A stretch of DNA of 64,000 nucleotides from Geminocystis sp050753365 (GTDB lineage: Bacteria > Cyanobacteriota > Cyanobacteriia > Cyanobacteriales > Cyanobacteriaceae), in NCBI RefSeq assembly GCF_050753365.1, contig NZ_JBLZFY010000003.1, positions 44,573 through 108,572 of the forward strand, in the 5' to 3' direction. Below, in pieces: positions 33,919 to 43,398 of the stretch. Both the position numbers and the translations under genes were made by a program. The notes under the pieces were generated by a model. It was not told where the DNA came from and did not search any database. It saw only the letters and a list, made by a program, of their open reading frames with translations. Position 1 is the first letter of the stretch. Each line of letters opens with the position of its first letter.

Positions 33919-34611
33919 TTATAATTGCTTAACAAAAGACTCGGTTACTCTACCACAACTCCAGTATTGTTGATAATAGTTGCGACTAACTTGATCTTCG
34001 TCATCCCTTAAGACATTAATTTTAATACCATTGTTCCCTATTTCTTTGCCCGAACTATGGATATATTTATTATCCCCTAAGTATAAAGCAACATGGGTAA
34101 CTCTATTCGTGCCAAAAAAGATTAAATCTCCTGTTTTTAATGTTTCTCGATCGATTTTAGTAACAAAATTTTCTTGTTGATAAGAGTCTCTAGGAAGCCA
34201 AATACCGACACTAGCAAATGCTGATTGTATCAATCCCGAACAGTCATAATTTGGAGCAACTGTGCCTCCCCAAAGATAATAGTTAGGGGTATTCATGGCT
34301 TGATAGGTAAATTCGATAATTTGAGGTATTAATGCTTCTATTTTTTCTCTTGATATAGGTTGAGCAATATATTTTTTTTCGGCAGGTTTTAGTAATGGTA
34401 AATCTTTAAGGGAAAGCCATGCTGTATAACTATCTTCACATAAACAAATTTCGATCGAACCTTCTACAGTAGAGTTAGAAATCACTTTCAATTGTCTTCC
34501 CTTTGCCATTTGGGTTGCTAATTCTTCACTGTCTGGCTTGGCATATAAATTAATATTTTGAAGGGCTAAATATTCTCCTGTGATGGAAGGAGGTAATAAG
34601 TCTAAAGTCAT
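33919..34611 (-). CDS. NlpC/P60 cell-wall endopeptidase with SH3-like N-terminus
   Basis: 230 residues. Likely cleaves between gamma-D-Glu and the diamino acid in peptidoglycan peptides, as the cyanobacterial homologues do. Residues 1-80 form an SH3b-like region (YLALQNINLYAKPDSEELAT). The catalytic NlpC domain shows Cys in PNYDCSGLIQ (about residue 126), His in VTHVALYLGD (about 177) and His in KYIHSSG (about 188). No signal peptide is visible, as in the recycling-type cyanobacterial enzymes. It is followed on the same strand by nothing close; the pentapeptide gene lies 17 bp upstream and may be co-transcribed. Confidence 0.92.
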   Translation of the reverse strand: MTLDLLPPSITGEYLALQNINLYAKPDSEELATQMAKGRQLKVISNSTVEGSIEICLCEDSYTAWLSLKDLPLLKPAEKKYIAQPISREKIEALIPQIIEFTYQAMNTPNYYLWGGTVAPNYDCSGLIQSAFASVGIWLPRDSYQQENFVTKIDRETLKTGDLIFFGTNRVTHVALYLGDNKYIHSSGKEIGNNGIKINVLRDDEDQVSRNYYQQYWSCGRVTESFVKQL

Positions 34612-34628
34612 ATTTTTAAGTAATATTA

Positions 34629-35159
34629 TTATCGATTATTTTTGACATTTTTTGACCATCTAAAATCGGCATTTTTTATGATAGCATTCTCAAAATTATT
34701 TAGGACTAAATTAGCTTTGATTAAATGAGTATTAATTAGGTGAGCATTGCTAAAATTACTTTTAAAAATGAGGGCTTCTCCTAATTCTGTTTCATAGAGA
34801 ATAGCGTTACTAATATCACATTCTACCATAGTAATATTATTCAAATTGGCTTCACTTAAATTCGATCGATGTAACAAAGTGTTAATTAATGTTGCGTTTC
34901 TTAAATTAGCGAGTCTTAAATTAACACCGATGAAATTAGCCCTCGTTAAATCGGCATGGCTTAAATCTGCAAATCGTAGGTTAGCACCTATAAAATTAGT
35001 ATCGGTTAAGTTACAATTACTGAAATTTACTCCTTCCAGATTATAACTACTAAAACTCATACCCGATAGATCGATCGAAACATCATCATTATAGATACGC
35101 CATTGATTCCATTTTTCGACATTTTTGATTAAATTTTGCCAATATTCTTGATTATTCAT
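34629..35159 (-). CDS. Pentapeptide repeat protein
   Basis: 176 residues. About 22 pentapeptides of the A(D/N)Lxx type, e.g. NLRFADLSHADLTRANFIG and NLSEANLNNITM, folding into a right-handed quadrilateral beta-helix. A short N-terminal helix (NQEYWQNLIKNVEKWNQWR) precedes it. Common in cyanobacteria; functions vary and cannot be read from sequence. Sits 17 bp upstream of the NlpC/P60 gene on the same strand. Confidence 0.92.
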   Translation of the reverse strand: MNNQEYWQNLIKNVEKWNQWRIYNDDVSIDLSGMSFSSYNLEGVNFSNCNLTDTNFIGANLRFADLSHADLTRANFIGVNLRLANLRNATLINTLLHRSNLSEANLNNITMVECDISNAILYETELGEALIFKSNFSNAHLINTHLIKANLVLNNFENAIIKNADFRWSKNVKNNR

Positions 35160-35229
35160 TAATTTATCTCTCTAAAATACCTATCAGACTTACCTATTTT
35201 ATTTACCTTTTGCCTTTTGCCTCTCTTTA

Positions 35230-35868
35230 TCACTCTTTCACATCATCTTTAATAATCCTACCACCAATATTTTCGATCGCACCTAAAGCAGCCGCCGCCC
35301 CTGCCTTAATATCCCTTTCTGCCCCTCCTAAATATAGTCTGCCAAAACTTCCCACCGCTTGAACAGATAAAATATTAATTAAAGCTGCCTTTTCCGCTTC
35401 ATTTGCTGCCAAAGCCGCATAAGCCGCAGGTTTTACCTCCAAAACATAGAGAGTTTGCCCTGCTAACAACATTTGCCCTCGCCGATTACGGTTAATAATT
35501 TGCGCTTGATAGGGATCAATATTACGAATAATTTGGCTTGATACTACTTCAGGCTTCAAACAATCCTTTTCACTCACTCCCAAAGCATCTAAAATAGCCT
35601 TTCCTGCGGTTTTCGTCTCCCCTTGGTTACTAGAATGAATCTCTAACAATCCATAGAGTCTTTCCACAAATTGAACCCCCGGTCGAACTACGGCAGATTT
35701 TAAAGCTATATCGGTAATGCGATTAATTTCGATACCCGGAGAAATTTCAATCCACAAAGAAGCATCCCCGGGTAAGGGCAAAAACCCTAAAGCAACAGTG
35801 CCAATATAGGAAGCGTGTTGAGGCTGTAATCTGTCTAAATAAACGTAACTTCGGAGTTCAACACTCAT
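35230..35868 (-). CDS. ccmP: Carboxysome shell tandem-BMC protein CcmP
   Basis: 212 residues, matching CcmP (about 213). CcmP forms stacked pseudohexameric trimers in the beta-carboxysome shell with a gated central pore. First BMC domain: VELRSYVYLDRLQPQHASYI and on; second: SSQIIRNIDPYQAQIINRNR, LYVLEVKPAAYAALAANEAE, VGSFGRLYLGGAERDI. It stands apart from a ccm cluster, as is usual for ccmP. Confidence 0.95.
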   Translation of the reverse strand: MSVELRSYVYLDRLQPQHASYIGTVALGFLPLPGDASLWIEISPGIEINRITDIALKSAVVRPGVQFVERLYGLLEIHSSNQGETKTAGKAILDALGVSEKDCLKPEVVSSQIIRNIDPYQAQIINRNRRGQMLLAGQTLYVLEVKPAAYAALAANEAEKAALINILSVQAVGSFGRLYLGGAERDIKAGAAAALGAIENIGGRIIKDDVKE

Positions 35869-35927
35869 GTTTGAATATTTTTGTACAATGGTAAAATCAA
35901 AGACAAATTATATCACCTATTACCTAT

Positions 35928-35950
35928 TAAGCTAGAACGCATCTAAGTTT
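35928..35950 (-). repeat. Copy of the AAACTTAGATGCGTTCTAGCTTA repeat
   Basis: Read on the minus strand it matches the copies at 23071, 27182 and 44851 (consensus AACTTAnATGCGTnnTAGCTTA). Preceded by TATTACC heptamers. Confidence 0.75.
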
Positions 35951-36060
35951 ACACCTGAGTGAACTATAAAATGATGAAGATAAGAGGCACAAGCCCTGTA
36001 CGGGCATAATATATTATTATTATCCCTCTACAAGCCAATTAAAAATTGTTTCTGGAAAGT

Positions 36061-37896
36061 CTAATCATTATCAATAACGCAGACTACCCTAAAACCAACA
36101 AAGTTATAGTTAGAATCGGCAGCATAACTACTCCTTTTAGCACTACGACAATACTGCGAAGATAGTGACCATGATCCCCCTCTGACTACTCTGGGTTGGT
36201 TACTCATCGGGGCATGATAAGCGCTTCCATCTTTAGGTTTATGGATATAATTATTAGCATAATGATCTTCGCACCATTCCCATACGTTACCATGAACATC
36301 GTATAAGCCAAAGGGATTGGGGTAAAAACTATCTACGGGGGAGGTTTTTTTGTCATATTTTCCCTTTTTATGATCATTTCTACTATCATAATTGGCAATG
36401 TCTGGCACGATCGAATCTCCGAAGAAAAAAGCGCTTTTAGTGTTACCTCGACAAGCGTATTCCCATTCTGATTCTGTAGGAAGTCGATAGGTGCGGTTAG
36501 TATATTTACTCAAACGTTTACAAAATTCTTGAGCGTCTAACCATGATACTTTTTCTACGGGTAAATTATCCCCTTTAAAAGCGGAAGGATTGGTCTTGAC
36601 AGGTCTTGTGGCTTTAGGGAATGATGATACTGTGCGCCATTGTAGTTGAGTAATGGGATATTTACTGATATAAAAAGAGTTGAGATTAACTAAATGTAAA
36701 GGGCTTTCGTCTTTATCTCTACCATCTTCATTGTTGTTTGATCCCATCATAAATGATCCAGCAGGAATAAATACCATGTCAAGGTTTACTCCTTCTCCTA
36801 AGTATTCCACGAAAAATTGTCCGCTCTTGGTGATAGGATTTTTCTTAACACTGGACATTAAACCAAATAATTTCTTCTCAGTTTCGATCGAAATCGTCTC
36901 AAATTCAAAAGTTTCTATATTAGGATAATTAGTTTTAGGTTTAATAATGGTAGGTGGTGCATTGATGGGGGATACTTTTTGGACAATAGTTTCATCATTA
37001 TCTACCACTGCATCGAGAATTTTTTGCCTACTTTCTGCTGTAGAAATAGGAGTTTTTTGTACTGTATTTGGTGGGTTATTATTAGTACTTTCTTTGAATA
37101 ATTGAAACCAATCTCTTAAATTTTGAGGGCGTTTTTCGATGTCTAATTCCATGCCCTTAATGATACCTTGATTAAATCGATCGCTCAATTCTGGAGTAAA
37201 CTGTTGTGGTGGGATTAAGTCTTTATAAGTACGGAAATTCGCAGGAGTCGGTAATTGTCCTGTTACTAGAACATATAATATTGCTGTTAAAGAATAAATA
37301 TCGGTAGCAGGTTTAATGTTATTGTTATTAGAAGATTCTGGAGGACTAAAACAGTCCATATTTTGGGGTTTTCTGGGGGCTAAGGCAAATAATTTCACCG
37401 CTAGTCCATAATCCGTTAAAATTGGGTCTTCTGTGACTTCATCAAAGATGATATTTTGGGGTTTTATATCCTGATGAATACATTTATTTTGGTGAATAAC
37501 ATTTAATGCCGTAGCAATTTTGGTAACTAATTTTAACGCAGAATCAGGGGAAAACTTGCCATTTCGATCGAGATAGGTAGCTAAATCCACACCATCGAGA
37601 TAATCCATCACCATATAAGCACGATTATCTTCCAAAAAAACTTGAGGGTATAACTTAACAATATAAGGATTAGAACATTTAGAAGCCACCATTTGAGCTT
37701 GTTTAATCAACTTTTGTTCAAAATCTGTCTTATCTTCACGAGAAGCCCAAAATATATCAATAGCCTTGATTGTCACTAATTGAGAATTAGTGGTATCTTT
37801 AGCTCGATAATAAAATCCAGTGCCACTTCTTAATAAAATAGACTCAATAACATATTGACCATTATTTAACTTTAATCCTTTTTTCCAATTACTCAT
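36061..37896 (-). CDS. Ser/Thr protein kinase fused to formylglycine-generating-enzyme-type domain
   Basis: 611 residues. Kinase domain 1-270: glycine loop LLRSGTGFYY, Lys44 in VTIKAI, catalytic loop HQDIKPQNII (141-150; Arg of HRD replaced by Gln), DYG (162-164) in place of DFG, PPES activation end. Linker 270-365, Pro/Thr-rich. FGE-sulfatase (C-type-lectin-fold) domain about 373-608: MVFIPAGSFMMGS, LPTESEWEYACRG, FGLYDVHGNVWEWCED, VVRGGSWS, GFRVVC. The FGE active-site Cys pair is not evident, so it may serve binding rather than catalysis. The C-terminal 34 residues look like a variable region of a diversity-generating retroelement; no reverse transcriptase is in the window. Divergent from the methyltransferase gene. 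Confidence 0.9.
   Translation of the reverse strand: MSNWKKGLKLNNGQYVIESILLRSGTGFYYRAKDTTNSQLVTIKAIDIFWASREDKTDFEQKLIKQAQMVASKCSNPYIVKLYPQVFLEDNRAYMVMDYLDGVDLATYLDRNGKFSPDSALKLVTKIATALNVIHQNKCIHQDIKPQNIIFDEVTEDPILTDYGLAVKLFALAPRKPQNMDCFSPPESSNNNNIKPATDIYSLTAILYVLVTGQLPTPANFRTYKDLIPPQQFTPELSDRFNQGIIKGMELDIEKRPQNLRDWFQLFKESTNNNPPNTVQKTPISTAESRQKILDAVVDNDETIVQKVSPINAPPTIIKPKTNYPNIETFEFETISIETEKKLFGLMSSVKKNPITKSGQFFVEYLGEGVNLDMVFIPAGSFMMGSNNNEDGRDKDESPLHLVNLNSFYISKYPITQLQWRTVSSFPKATRPVKTNPSAFKGDNLPVEKVSWLDAQEFCKRLSKYTNRTYRLPTESEWEYACRGNTKSAFFFGDSIVPDIANYDSRNDHKKGKYDKKTSPVDSFYPNPFGLYDVHGNVWEWCEDHYANNYIHKPKDGSAYHAPMSNQPRVVRGGSWSLSSQYCRSAKRSSYAADSNYNFVGFRVVCVIDND
36079..36180 (-). other. Candidate DGR variable region in the kinase-FGE gene
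   Basis: Residues 573-606. Between the conserved RGGSW and GFRVVC, codons such as AGT, AGT, TAT, then TCT, AAC, TAT, AAC, TTT all end in T or C and are one or two A-changes away from AAT/AAC, as expected when adenines of a template repeat are mutated. Inference only: the template and reverse transcriptase are not visible here. Confidence 0.4.
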
Positions 37897-37963
37897 TTAT
37901 ATAAAAACTTTTTTTACCACTGGTAAAATCATAATAGAATTTAGCAAAAATGAATCATATTAG

Positions 37964-38653
37964 ATGAAAAAAATAATTATGGAAAATAAAACTTATAGTT
38001 ATTGTGATCGAATTTTAGAGCCTGAAGTGATGGATAATGATATAGAAGCCCTTGAATATGATCAAATGGACTTTACAGAAGTTAACACCGATTTTGCCTT
38101 GTTAGCAAGTACATTAGCTTCTGAAACAGCAAAAGTTTTAGATATTGGCACTGGCACAGCGAGAATACCCATTATCTTAGCGGATTTACAACCAAAATGG
38201 CACATTATAGCGGTTGATTTAGCTGAGTCTATGCTCAAGTTAGCACAAACAAACATTGAAAAAGCTCAAAAGTCCTCACAAATTACACTATCTCTCCTTG
38301 ACGGCAAAAAAATGTCTTATGGTGATAATATTTTTGATCTGGTAATGTCTAATAGTTTGGTGCATCATATTCCTAATCCCATGGATTTATTTCGGGAGAT
38401 CGATCGAGTCGTCAAGCCTAATGGTAGTATTTTAATTAGGGATTTATTGCGTCCATCCTCAGAAAATGATGTAGAAGAAATCGTTAAACAAGCGGATTTA
38501 GACTATAATCCTCGTCAAAAACAATTATTTAAAGACTCTTTACACGCAGCGCTTACTCTTGCAGAAATTCAAGATATTATTATTCAAATTGGTTGGCAAA
38601 ATGTTGAAGTGTATCAATCTTCTCCCCGTCATTGGACAATTAAAACTAAGTAA
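37964..38653 (+). CDS. Class I SAM-dependent methyltransferase
   Basis: 229 residues. SAM-binding motif VLDIGTGTARIPIILADL (about residues 57-74), acidic motif II region IIAVDLAESMLKLAQ, then GDNIFDLVMSNSLVHHIPNP and LFREIDRVVKPNGSILIRDL, as in UbiE-like enzymes. The substrate cannot be predicted. ATG 37964 or the ATG five codons later are equally possible. It ends 27 bp before rsmG on the same strand, so the two may be co-transcribed. Confidence 0.88.
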   Translation: MKKIIMENKTYSYCDRILEPEVMDNDIEALEYDQMDFTEVNTDFALLASTLASETAKVLDIGTGTARIPIILADLQPKWHIIAVDLAESMLKLAQTNIEKAQKSSQITLSLLDGKKMSYGDNIFDLVMSNSLVHHIPNPMDLFREIDRVVKPNGSILIRDLLRPSSENDVEEIVKQADLDYNPRQKQLFKDSLHAALTLAEIQDIIIQIGWQNVEVYQSSPRHWTIKTK

Positions 38654-38680
38654 AAATGCTCAATTTCAAACTAATAATTT

Positions 38681-39406
38681 ATGACAGAAAATAATCTTTT
38701 ACCAACCTATGAAGACTTGTGGAAAAGCACCACAAATTGGATACCTTCTGCTGAAAATTTACAGTTATGGCAAGGAATTTATGACGAAATATTAGCTATT
38801 AATCAACACCTTAATTTAACTAGAATTACAACCCCTGAAGAATTTTGGGAAAAAAATTTATGGGATTCTTTAGCTCCTGTTTTAGAATATGATTTTAACC
38901 ACAAAAAAATTATTGATATTGGCACTGGAGGAGGATTTCCCGGTATCCCTATTTCGATCGTATTTCCTGACGCTGAATTAACCTTAATGGATTCCGTTGC
39001 CAAAAAAATTAACTTTATTAAAGAAGTCGCTAAAAAATTAAATTTAACCAATATTAACACCTTAGTCGATCGAGCCGAAGCCATAGGACAAGATCAAAAC
39101 CATCGAAAACATTATGATTTTGCCGTAATTAGAGCTGTAGCTGAAATTTCTGTCTGTTTAGAATATAGTTTACCATTATTAAAAATAGGAGGAATAGCCA
39201 TTTTATATCGTGGAAATATAACGGAAGAAGAAAAGCTAAAAATTGAGGAGGTAAGCCATAAATTAGGAGGCAAATTAATGAAAATAACTAATCAAAATAC
39301 TCCCCTACAAAATCATATTCGACACTGTATTTATATCGAAAAAGTCAAACTAACCGCAAAAAAATATCCTAGAGAAATAGGTAAACCGACAAAATCACCC
39401 TTATAA
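38681..39406 (+). CDS. rsmG: 16S rRNA (guanine527-N7)-methyltransferase
   Basis: 241 residues. Methylates G527 of 16S rRNA (E. coli numbering). Family regions: NLTRITTPEEFWEKNLWDSL, IIDIGTGGGFPGIPISIVFP (SAM site), LTLMDSVAKKINFIKEVAKK, and YDFAVIRAVAEISVCLEYSL. The C-terminal tail is basic (AKKYPREIGKPTKSPL). Its TAA stop (39404-39406) coincides with the start of a MITE-end sequence AAGTAGAGTCTG. Confidence 0.96.
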   Translation: MTENNLLPTYEDLWKSTTNWIPSAENLQLWQGIYDEILAINQHLNLTRITTPEEFWEKNLWDSLAPVLEYDFNHKKIIDIGTGGGFPGIPISIVFPDAELTLMDSVAKKINFIKEVAKKLNLTNINTLVDRAEAIGQDQNHRKHYDFAVIRAVAEISVCLEYSLPLLKIGGIAILYRGNITEEEKLKIEEVSHKLGGKLMKITNQNTPLQNHIRHCIYIEKVKLTAKKYPREIGKPTKSPL

Positions 39407-39625
39407 GTAGAGTCTGTAATTGTATAATATAAAATGAATTGTGCAAATTCCATCGAAATTGCTTCATATCTCGCAATGACAAAGAGGAGGTTCGATCGAG
39501 TAATGTCAATAATGTCTAATTCTGTTAAAAAATTAGAAGAATTAGTAGAAGTTATCTTGATTGGAAAACGGAATGATGACGAAGTATATAAAAAATCAGC
39601 AAGATTAGTAAGGGATAGAGAGAAT

Positions 39626-39705
39626 GCGGACGGGGAGACTCGAACTCCCACATCAAAGATACTAGAACCTAAATCTAGCGCGTCTACCAATTCCGCCACG
39701 TCCGC
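39626..39705 (-). tRNA. tRNA-Leu, anticodon UAG
   Basis: The minus strand folds into a long-variable-arm tRNA: acceptor GCGGACG / CGTCCGC, D-arm GCGGAATTGGTAGACGCGCT, anticodon arm CTAGA-TTTAGGT-TCTAG (anticodon TAG), variable arm TATCTTTGATGT, T-arm GGGAGTTCGAGTCTCCC. CCA is not encoded. The sequence TGGCGGAATTGGTAGACGCG is typical of leucine tRNAs. Frames read through it on both strands are not genes. Confidence 0.97.
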
Positions 39706-40001
39706 TTAATAAGTATGATTTACTATCATAACAATCTTATTAAAATAATTCAAGCATTTTGACATCAAAAACAAAATCATGATATTTTTGCCATTAACAA
39801 ATTATCCTCGATCGATAGAAATAATTTAATTCGATCGACAAAATATAATATCCTGATAGTGGAAAATCTAAAATACTTTAGAACTTACCCTGTTCCAATA
39901 ATAAAACATCATGGTATGGGAACTTTAAACAATTTATCAATGTTCTATTTAATGGTAAGTTTTGATACTGATAAACGAAAATATATTATATTGAACTAAC
40001 T

Positions 40002-41120
40002 ATGTGGAGCAAATTTTTCTTAAAAATAACAACAAAATTCGGTTTATTGAGTCTATTCTGGCTAATTTTCACGACTTCAGCTCAAGCATCCCTCGAATTA
40101 AGAGTAGCCATCAGAAAAAGTGTCAATAACTTACAAATAGGAAGTTCTACCCCCGCAGTAATTAAAGATGGAGCAGGACGTGTTCTCGGACAAGTGGATG
40201 GAATGAACTCTTTTGTGGCTAGAGTTAATGGGGGCAATATTAATCTTGCTCAGTGGAATTCTACAAATATATGGTTAGAGCCTAGTGGCGATGGACTCAC
40301 ATGGATTGGCGATCGATGGTATCGTGGCAGGGTATTATTAACTCGTCAGGGTAATGCAATGACTGCCGTTAATTATGTTGATATAGAAGATTATTTATAC
40401 AGTGTAGTGGGAGCAGAAGCAATTCCCAGTTGGCCTCAAGAAGCCTTAAAAGCCCAAGCCGTTGCCGCTCGAACCTATGCTTTATATAAACGTAATACCA
40501 GTAGAAATAGCGTTTTTGATCTCGACACTACTACCGCCACACAGGTGTATAAAGGATTAAATAGTGAATATACCACGACTCATCAAGCCGTCAAAGCCAC
40601 GAATGGGCAAATAATGACTTATAACAATCAACCAATTTTAGCGGTTTTTCATTCTTCATCGGGAGGACATACAGAGAATGTCGAAGATATTTGGACTTCT
40701 CCTCTACCCTATCTAAGAGGTGTTGTTGATTATGATCAAACCGCCCCTGTTTTTCAATGGAATAAAACGATTTCTCCTTCCGCCATGAGTCGTGTCGCAG
40801 GAGGGGTAGGAAATATTCGTGCTTTCGTACCTCAAAAAACCACTCCTCAAGGTAGAGTTGTTACTATGCAAGTAGTTGGCGATCGAAGTACAAGAAATGT
40901 GGCAGGAACTGAGTTAAGAAGTGCTTTAGATTTGCGCAGTACTTTATTTAGAGTATCCACATCAGGCAATACCATTCAAGTATCAGGGAGAGGATTTGGG
41001 CATGGTATCGGATTAAGCCAGTGGGGTACATTTTATTTAGCCCAAAATGGCGTTGATTACCGTCAAATTCTAGGACATTATTATCAAAATGCTCGACTTG
41101 CTACCATGAGAACAAGATAA
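40002..41120 (+). CDS. SpoIID/LytB domain protein (putative lytic transglycosylase)
   Basis: 372 residues with a signal peptide (FGLLSLFWLIFTTSAQAS). In endospore formers SpoIID cuts denuded glycan strands; in cyanobacteria homologues probably act on peptidoglycan at division or remodelling. Signature: VDIEDYLYSVVGAEAIPSW, PQEALKAQAVAARTYALYK (catalytic Glu in GAE), FHSSSGGHTENVEDIW, and GRGFGHGIGLSQWGT. Length is in the normal range. Single gene downstream of the tRNA, transcribed away from it. Confidence 0.93.
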   Translation: MWSKFFLKITTKFGLLSLFWLIFTTSAQASLELRVAIRKSVNNLQIGSSTPAVIKDGAGRVLGQVDGMNSFVARVNGGNINLAQWNSTNIWLEPSGDGLTWIGDRWYRGRVLLTRQGNAMTAVNYVDIEDYLYSVVGAEAIPSWPQEALKAQAVAARTYALYKRNTSRNSVFDLDTTTATQVYKGLNSEYTTTHQAVKATNGQIMTYNNQPILAVFHSSSGGHTENVEDIWTSPLPYLRGVVDYDQTAPVFQWNKTISPSAMSRVAGGVGNIRAFVPQKTTPQGRVVTMQVVGDRSTRNVAGTELRSALDLRSTLFRVSTSGNTIQVSGRGFGHGIGLSQWGTFYLAQNGVDYRQILGHYYQNARLATMRTR

Positions 41121-41341
41121 TTAGCCTCTTTTGTCAAACTCCGAATCAACTATTTATAAATTAAAGAAATTATCCCGTAGGAAAATATAGTTTTGATCGA
41201 TCGATGCACTATGGATAGTAAATTGTTGAATCCTTGTAATAATAGAGATGAATTTGTTAACCATAGTGTTATTAACCAAAATAAAATTAATGGTTCAATC
41301 ATCATCACGATTTTCTTTAAACTTTTTTTTATAAATTAACC

Positions 41342-41665
41342 ATGATAACTACCTTAGAAAATAAATCTCAAATACTAGATAAAGAGAAAGTCTTAAAAAT
41401 AATAAAAAATCAAGAAAAATTTTTTGATAAATATCAGATAAAAACCCTTGCTTTATTTGGTTCAACCGCTAGAAATGAAGCCACCGAAAACAGCGATTTA
41501 GATTTTTTAGTAGAGTTTAATACAAGCCCTACATTTGATAATTATATGGACTTAAAATTTTATTTAGAAAAATTATTTAACAAATCGATCGACTTAGTGA
41601 TAAAACAAGATTTAAAACCCGTAATTAGAGAAGAAGTAATGAAGGACGTTTTCTATGTCTCGTAG
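41342..41665 (+). CDS. mntA: MNT-domain nucleotidyltransferase, MntA-like antitoxin
   Basis: 107 residues. GSx10DxD signature in ALFGSTARNEATENSDLDFL (about residues 37-56), third Asp in KSIDLVIK. MntA proteins transfer AMP units to a Tyr of the HepT ribonuclease and thereby silence it. The partner gene overlaps by 11 bp. A different subfamily from the pair at 21.5 kb. Confidence 0.9.
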   Translation: MITTLENKSQILDKEKVLKIIKNQEKFFDKYQIKTLALFGSTARNEATENSDLDFLVEFNTSPTFDNYMDLKFYLEKLFNKSIDLVIKQDLKPVIREEVMKDVFYVS

Positions 41666-42005
41666 CTTAACCATTTACTTAACAGACATTATCACCAGCA
41701 TTAATAAGATAGAAAAATATATATTTAATTTAACTTATGAAGAATTATTAGAAGACGAAAAAACCCTTGAATCTGTCGTATATAATTTAATGATTATAGG
41801 AGAAGCAACAAAGAAAATTCCTCCAGAAATAAGAATCAAATATTCATATATCGAGTGGCAAAAAATAGCAGGATTAAGAGATTTTATTGTCCATGCTTAT
41901 TTTTCTATTAACATCAATATTGTTTGGAATGTCATTCACACAAAACTAGACGATTTAAAATTATGTGTCCAAGAAATTATCAACAATGAAACATTGGACG
42001 TTTAA
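41655..42005 (+). CDS. hepT: HepT-like HEPN ribonuclease toxin (DUF86)
   Basis: 116 residues. Canonical Rx4HxY: LRDFIVHAYF (about residues 75-84), with the Tyr that is AMPylated in characterised systems. Also the family opening SLTIYLTDIITSINKIEKYI and VVYNLMIIGEATKKIPPEI. With the overlapping mntA it forms a complete type VII-style toxin-antitoxin pair, presumed intact. Confidence 0.92.
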   Translation: MSRSLTIYLTDIITSINKIEKYIFNLTYEELLEDEKTLESVVYNLMIIGEATKKIPPEIRIKYSYIEWQKIAGLRDFIVHAYFSININIVWNVIHTKLDDLKLCVQEIINNETLDV

Positions 42006-42174
42006 GCCATTCACCATAGAAAACTATTTTCTTGATATGATTAGATTATACATAAAGAAATATTAGTCTATGATTAGACAAGAGAGGGATAGGGAGTAGG
42101 TAATAGGTAATAAATAACTCATAACGGATTTGAGAAAACCCACACCTAAAACCTAACACCCTATAACCTAGATA

Positions 42175-43251
42175 TTAAAGGACGTTGCCTTGTAAAGATT
42201 CCGCTTCGATCGGTTTAATAAAGTATAAACGGATAAACTGACTAGCGTTAGATAAGAATAAAGGCAGTTTACGAAGGAATTTGACAGGCGCGATCGAATT
42301 ACTAGCATCAATAGCTCGTAACTTCTCACAATTACTAACACAAATTTCTAAACTGTCGTAAAAAGCTGGATTATTAACATCAATAATGACAGGAAAAACT
42401 CGTCCAGCAGTGTAATTAGTTTTCTCAATGACGTGTTTGTCGTAACTTCTAGCATCTAAACCGATGGAAGCGTAAAAATCAGAACGCTGTAAATCATTGA
42501 GATACATAGTCGCAAATACCGATAAAAGGAAGAAACGACACCATAGTTTCGCTTTCCAATCGTTTAAATATTCAGGTTTTGCTTTGAGAATAGCATCGAA
42601 GAAATCACCGTGACGGTTTTCATCTTGACACCAATTTTCAAAAAACTTGAAGATAGGATAAATGCGGTTTTCGGGATTTTGCTCTAAATGGCGATAAATG
42701 GTGATATAGCGCCAATAACCAATTTTTTCAGATAAATAGGTAGCGTAGAAAATAAATTTAGGCTGGAAGAAAGTATAATCACGACTCTTGGTTAAAAACC
42801 CTAAATCTAAGGATAAGTTAAAGTCAGACATTGCTTTATTCAAGAAACCAGCGTGACGGGCTTCATCACGAGACATGAGGTTAAAACACTCTGCTAATAC
42901 AGGACTTTTATCTTTTAAACGTCTGCCCAACTCTTTATATAATAGAAATCCAGAAAATTCAGCCGTACAAGAGCGTTCAAGAAATTCTACAAATAATTTA
43001 CGAGTTTCACCATCAATATGATCCCATGATTGGTCAAAATCTGCATTACGGACAAAATGATGACGATTATAGTCTTCTTTAAACTCAGCTAAAATTGCCT
43101 GTAATTCTTCCTCGTTAACGCTAATATCCATTTTTGCCATAGCGTCAAAATCCGTTGTATAGAAACGAGGTGTAAGGATTGTTTCTTTAGCGGGTACTTT
43201 CACACCCGGACGTATTTCTTCGTATTCGGGTTTTTTTACTGTTGTTACCAT
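42175..43251 (-). CDS. acsF: Mg-protoporphyrin IX monomethyl ester oxidative cyclase (aerobic)
   Basis: 358 residues. Di-iron enzyme that forms the fifth ring of chlorophyll using O2. Iron ligands: SCTAEFSGFLLYKE, MSRDEARHAGF (ExxH) and NWCQDENRHGDFF (ExxH). N-terminal KETILTPRFYTTDFDAM is typical. Cyanobacteria can have two paralogues (one for low oxygen); the window shows only one, and which one it is cannot be told. Divergent from psbM; the 300-bp region between presumably holds both promoters. Confidence 0.97.
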   Translation of the reverse strand: MVTTVKKPEYEEIRPGVKVPAKETILTPRFYTTDFDAMAKMDISVNEEELQAILAEFKEDYNRHHFVRNADFDQSWDHIDGETRKLFVEFLERSCTAEFSGFLLYKELGRRLKDKSPVLAECFNLMSRDEARHAGFLNKAMSDFNLSLDLGFLTKSRDYTFFQPKFIFYATYLSEKIGYWRYITIYRHLEQNPENRIYPIFKFFENWCQDENRHGDFFDAILKAKPEYLNDWKAKLWCRFFLLSVFATMYLNDLQRSDFYASIGLDARSYDKHVIEKTNYTAGRVFPVIIDVNNPAFYDSLEICVSNCEKLRAIDASNSIAPVKFLRKLPLFLSNASQFIRLYFIKPIEAESLQGNVL

Positions 43252-43373
43252 AATATTTTTAAAAAACTATATTTATTGCAATGCAAGGGAAAAATTCAAG
43301 TTAGATATAAGTTTAGCAAACTCTACACCATCTCAGGAAGCTATTTTATTAAGAGTTGTAACAATACGTTGAA

Positions 43374-43398
43374 AATGAAGAATGAAGAATGAAGAATG
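43374..43398 (+). repeat. Short heptamer array AAGAATG
   Basis: Three to four copies of the 7-bp unit AAGAATG in the acsF-psbM divergent spacer (43252-43553). The rest of the spacer is AT-rich; no promoter element can be assigned with confidence. Confidence 0.8.

Noticed and set aside
39434..39709. A 91-codon frame running through the tRNA-Leu region on the plus strand
   Set aside because: Its last third is the antisense of a clear tRNA; the start has no ribosome-binding site and part of it is a REP-like fragment. The middle (VKKLEELVEVILIGKRNDDE) might be a remnant but I cannot support it.
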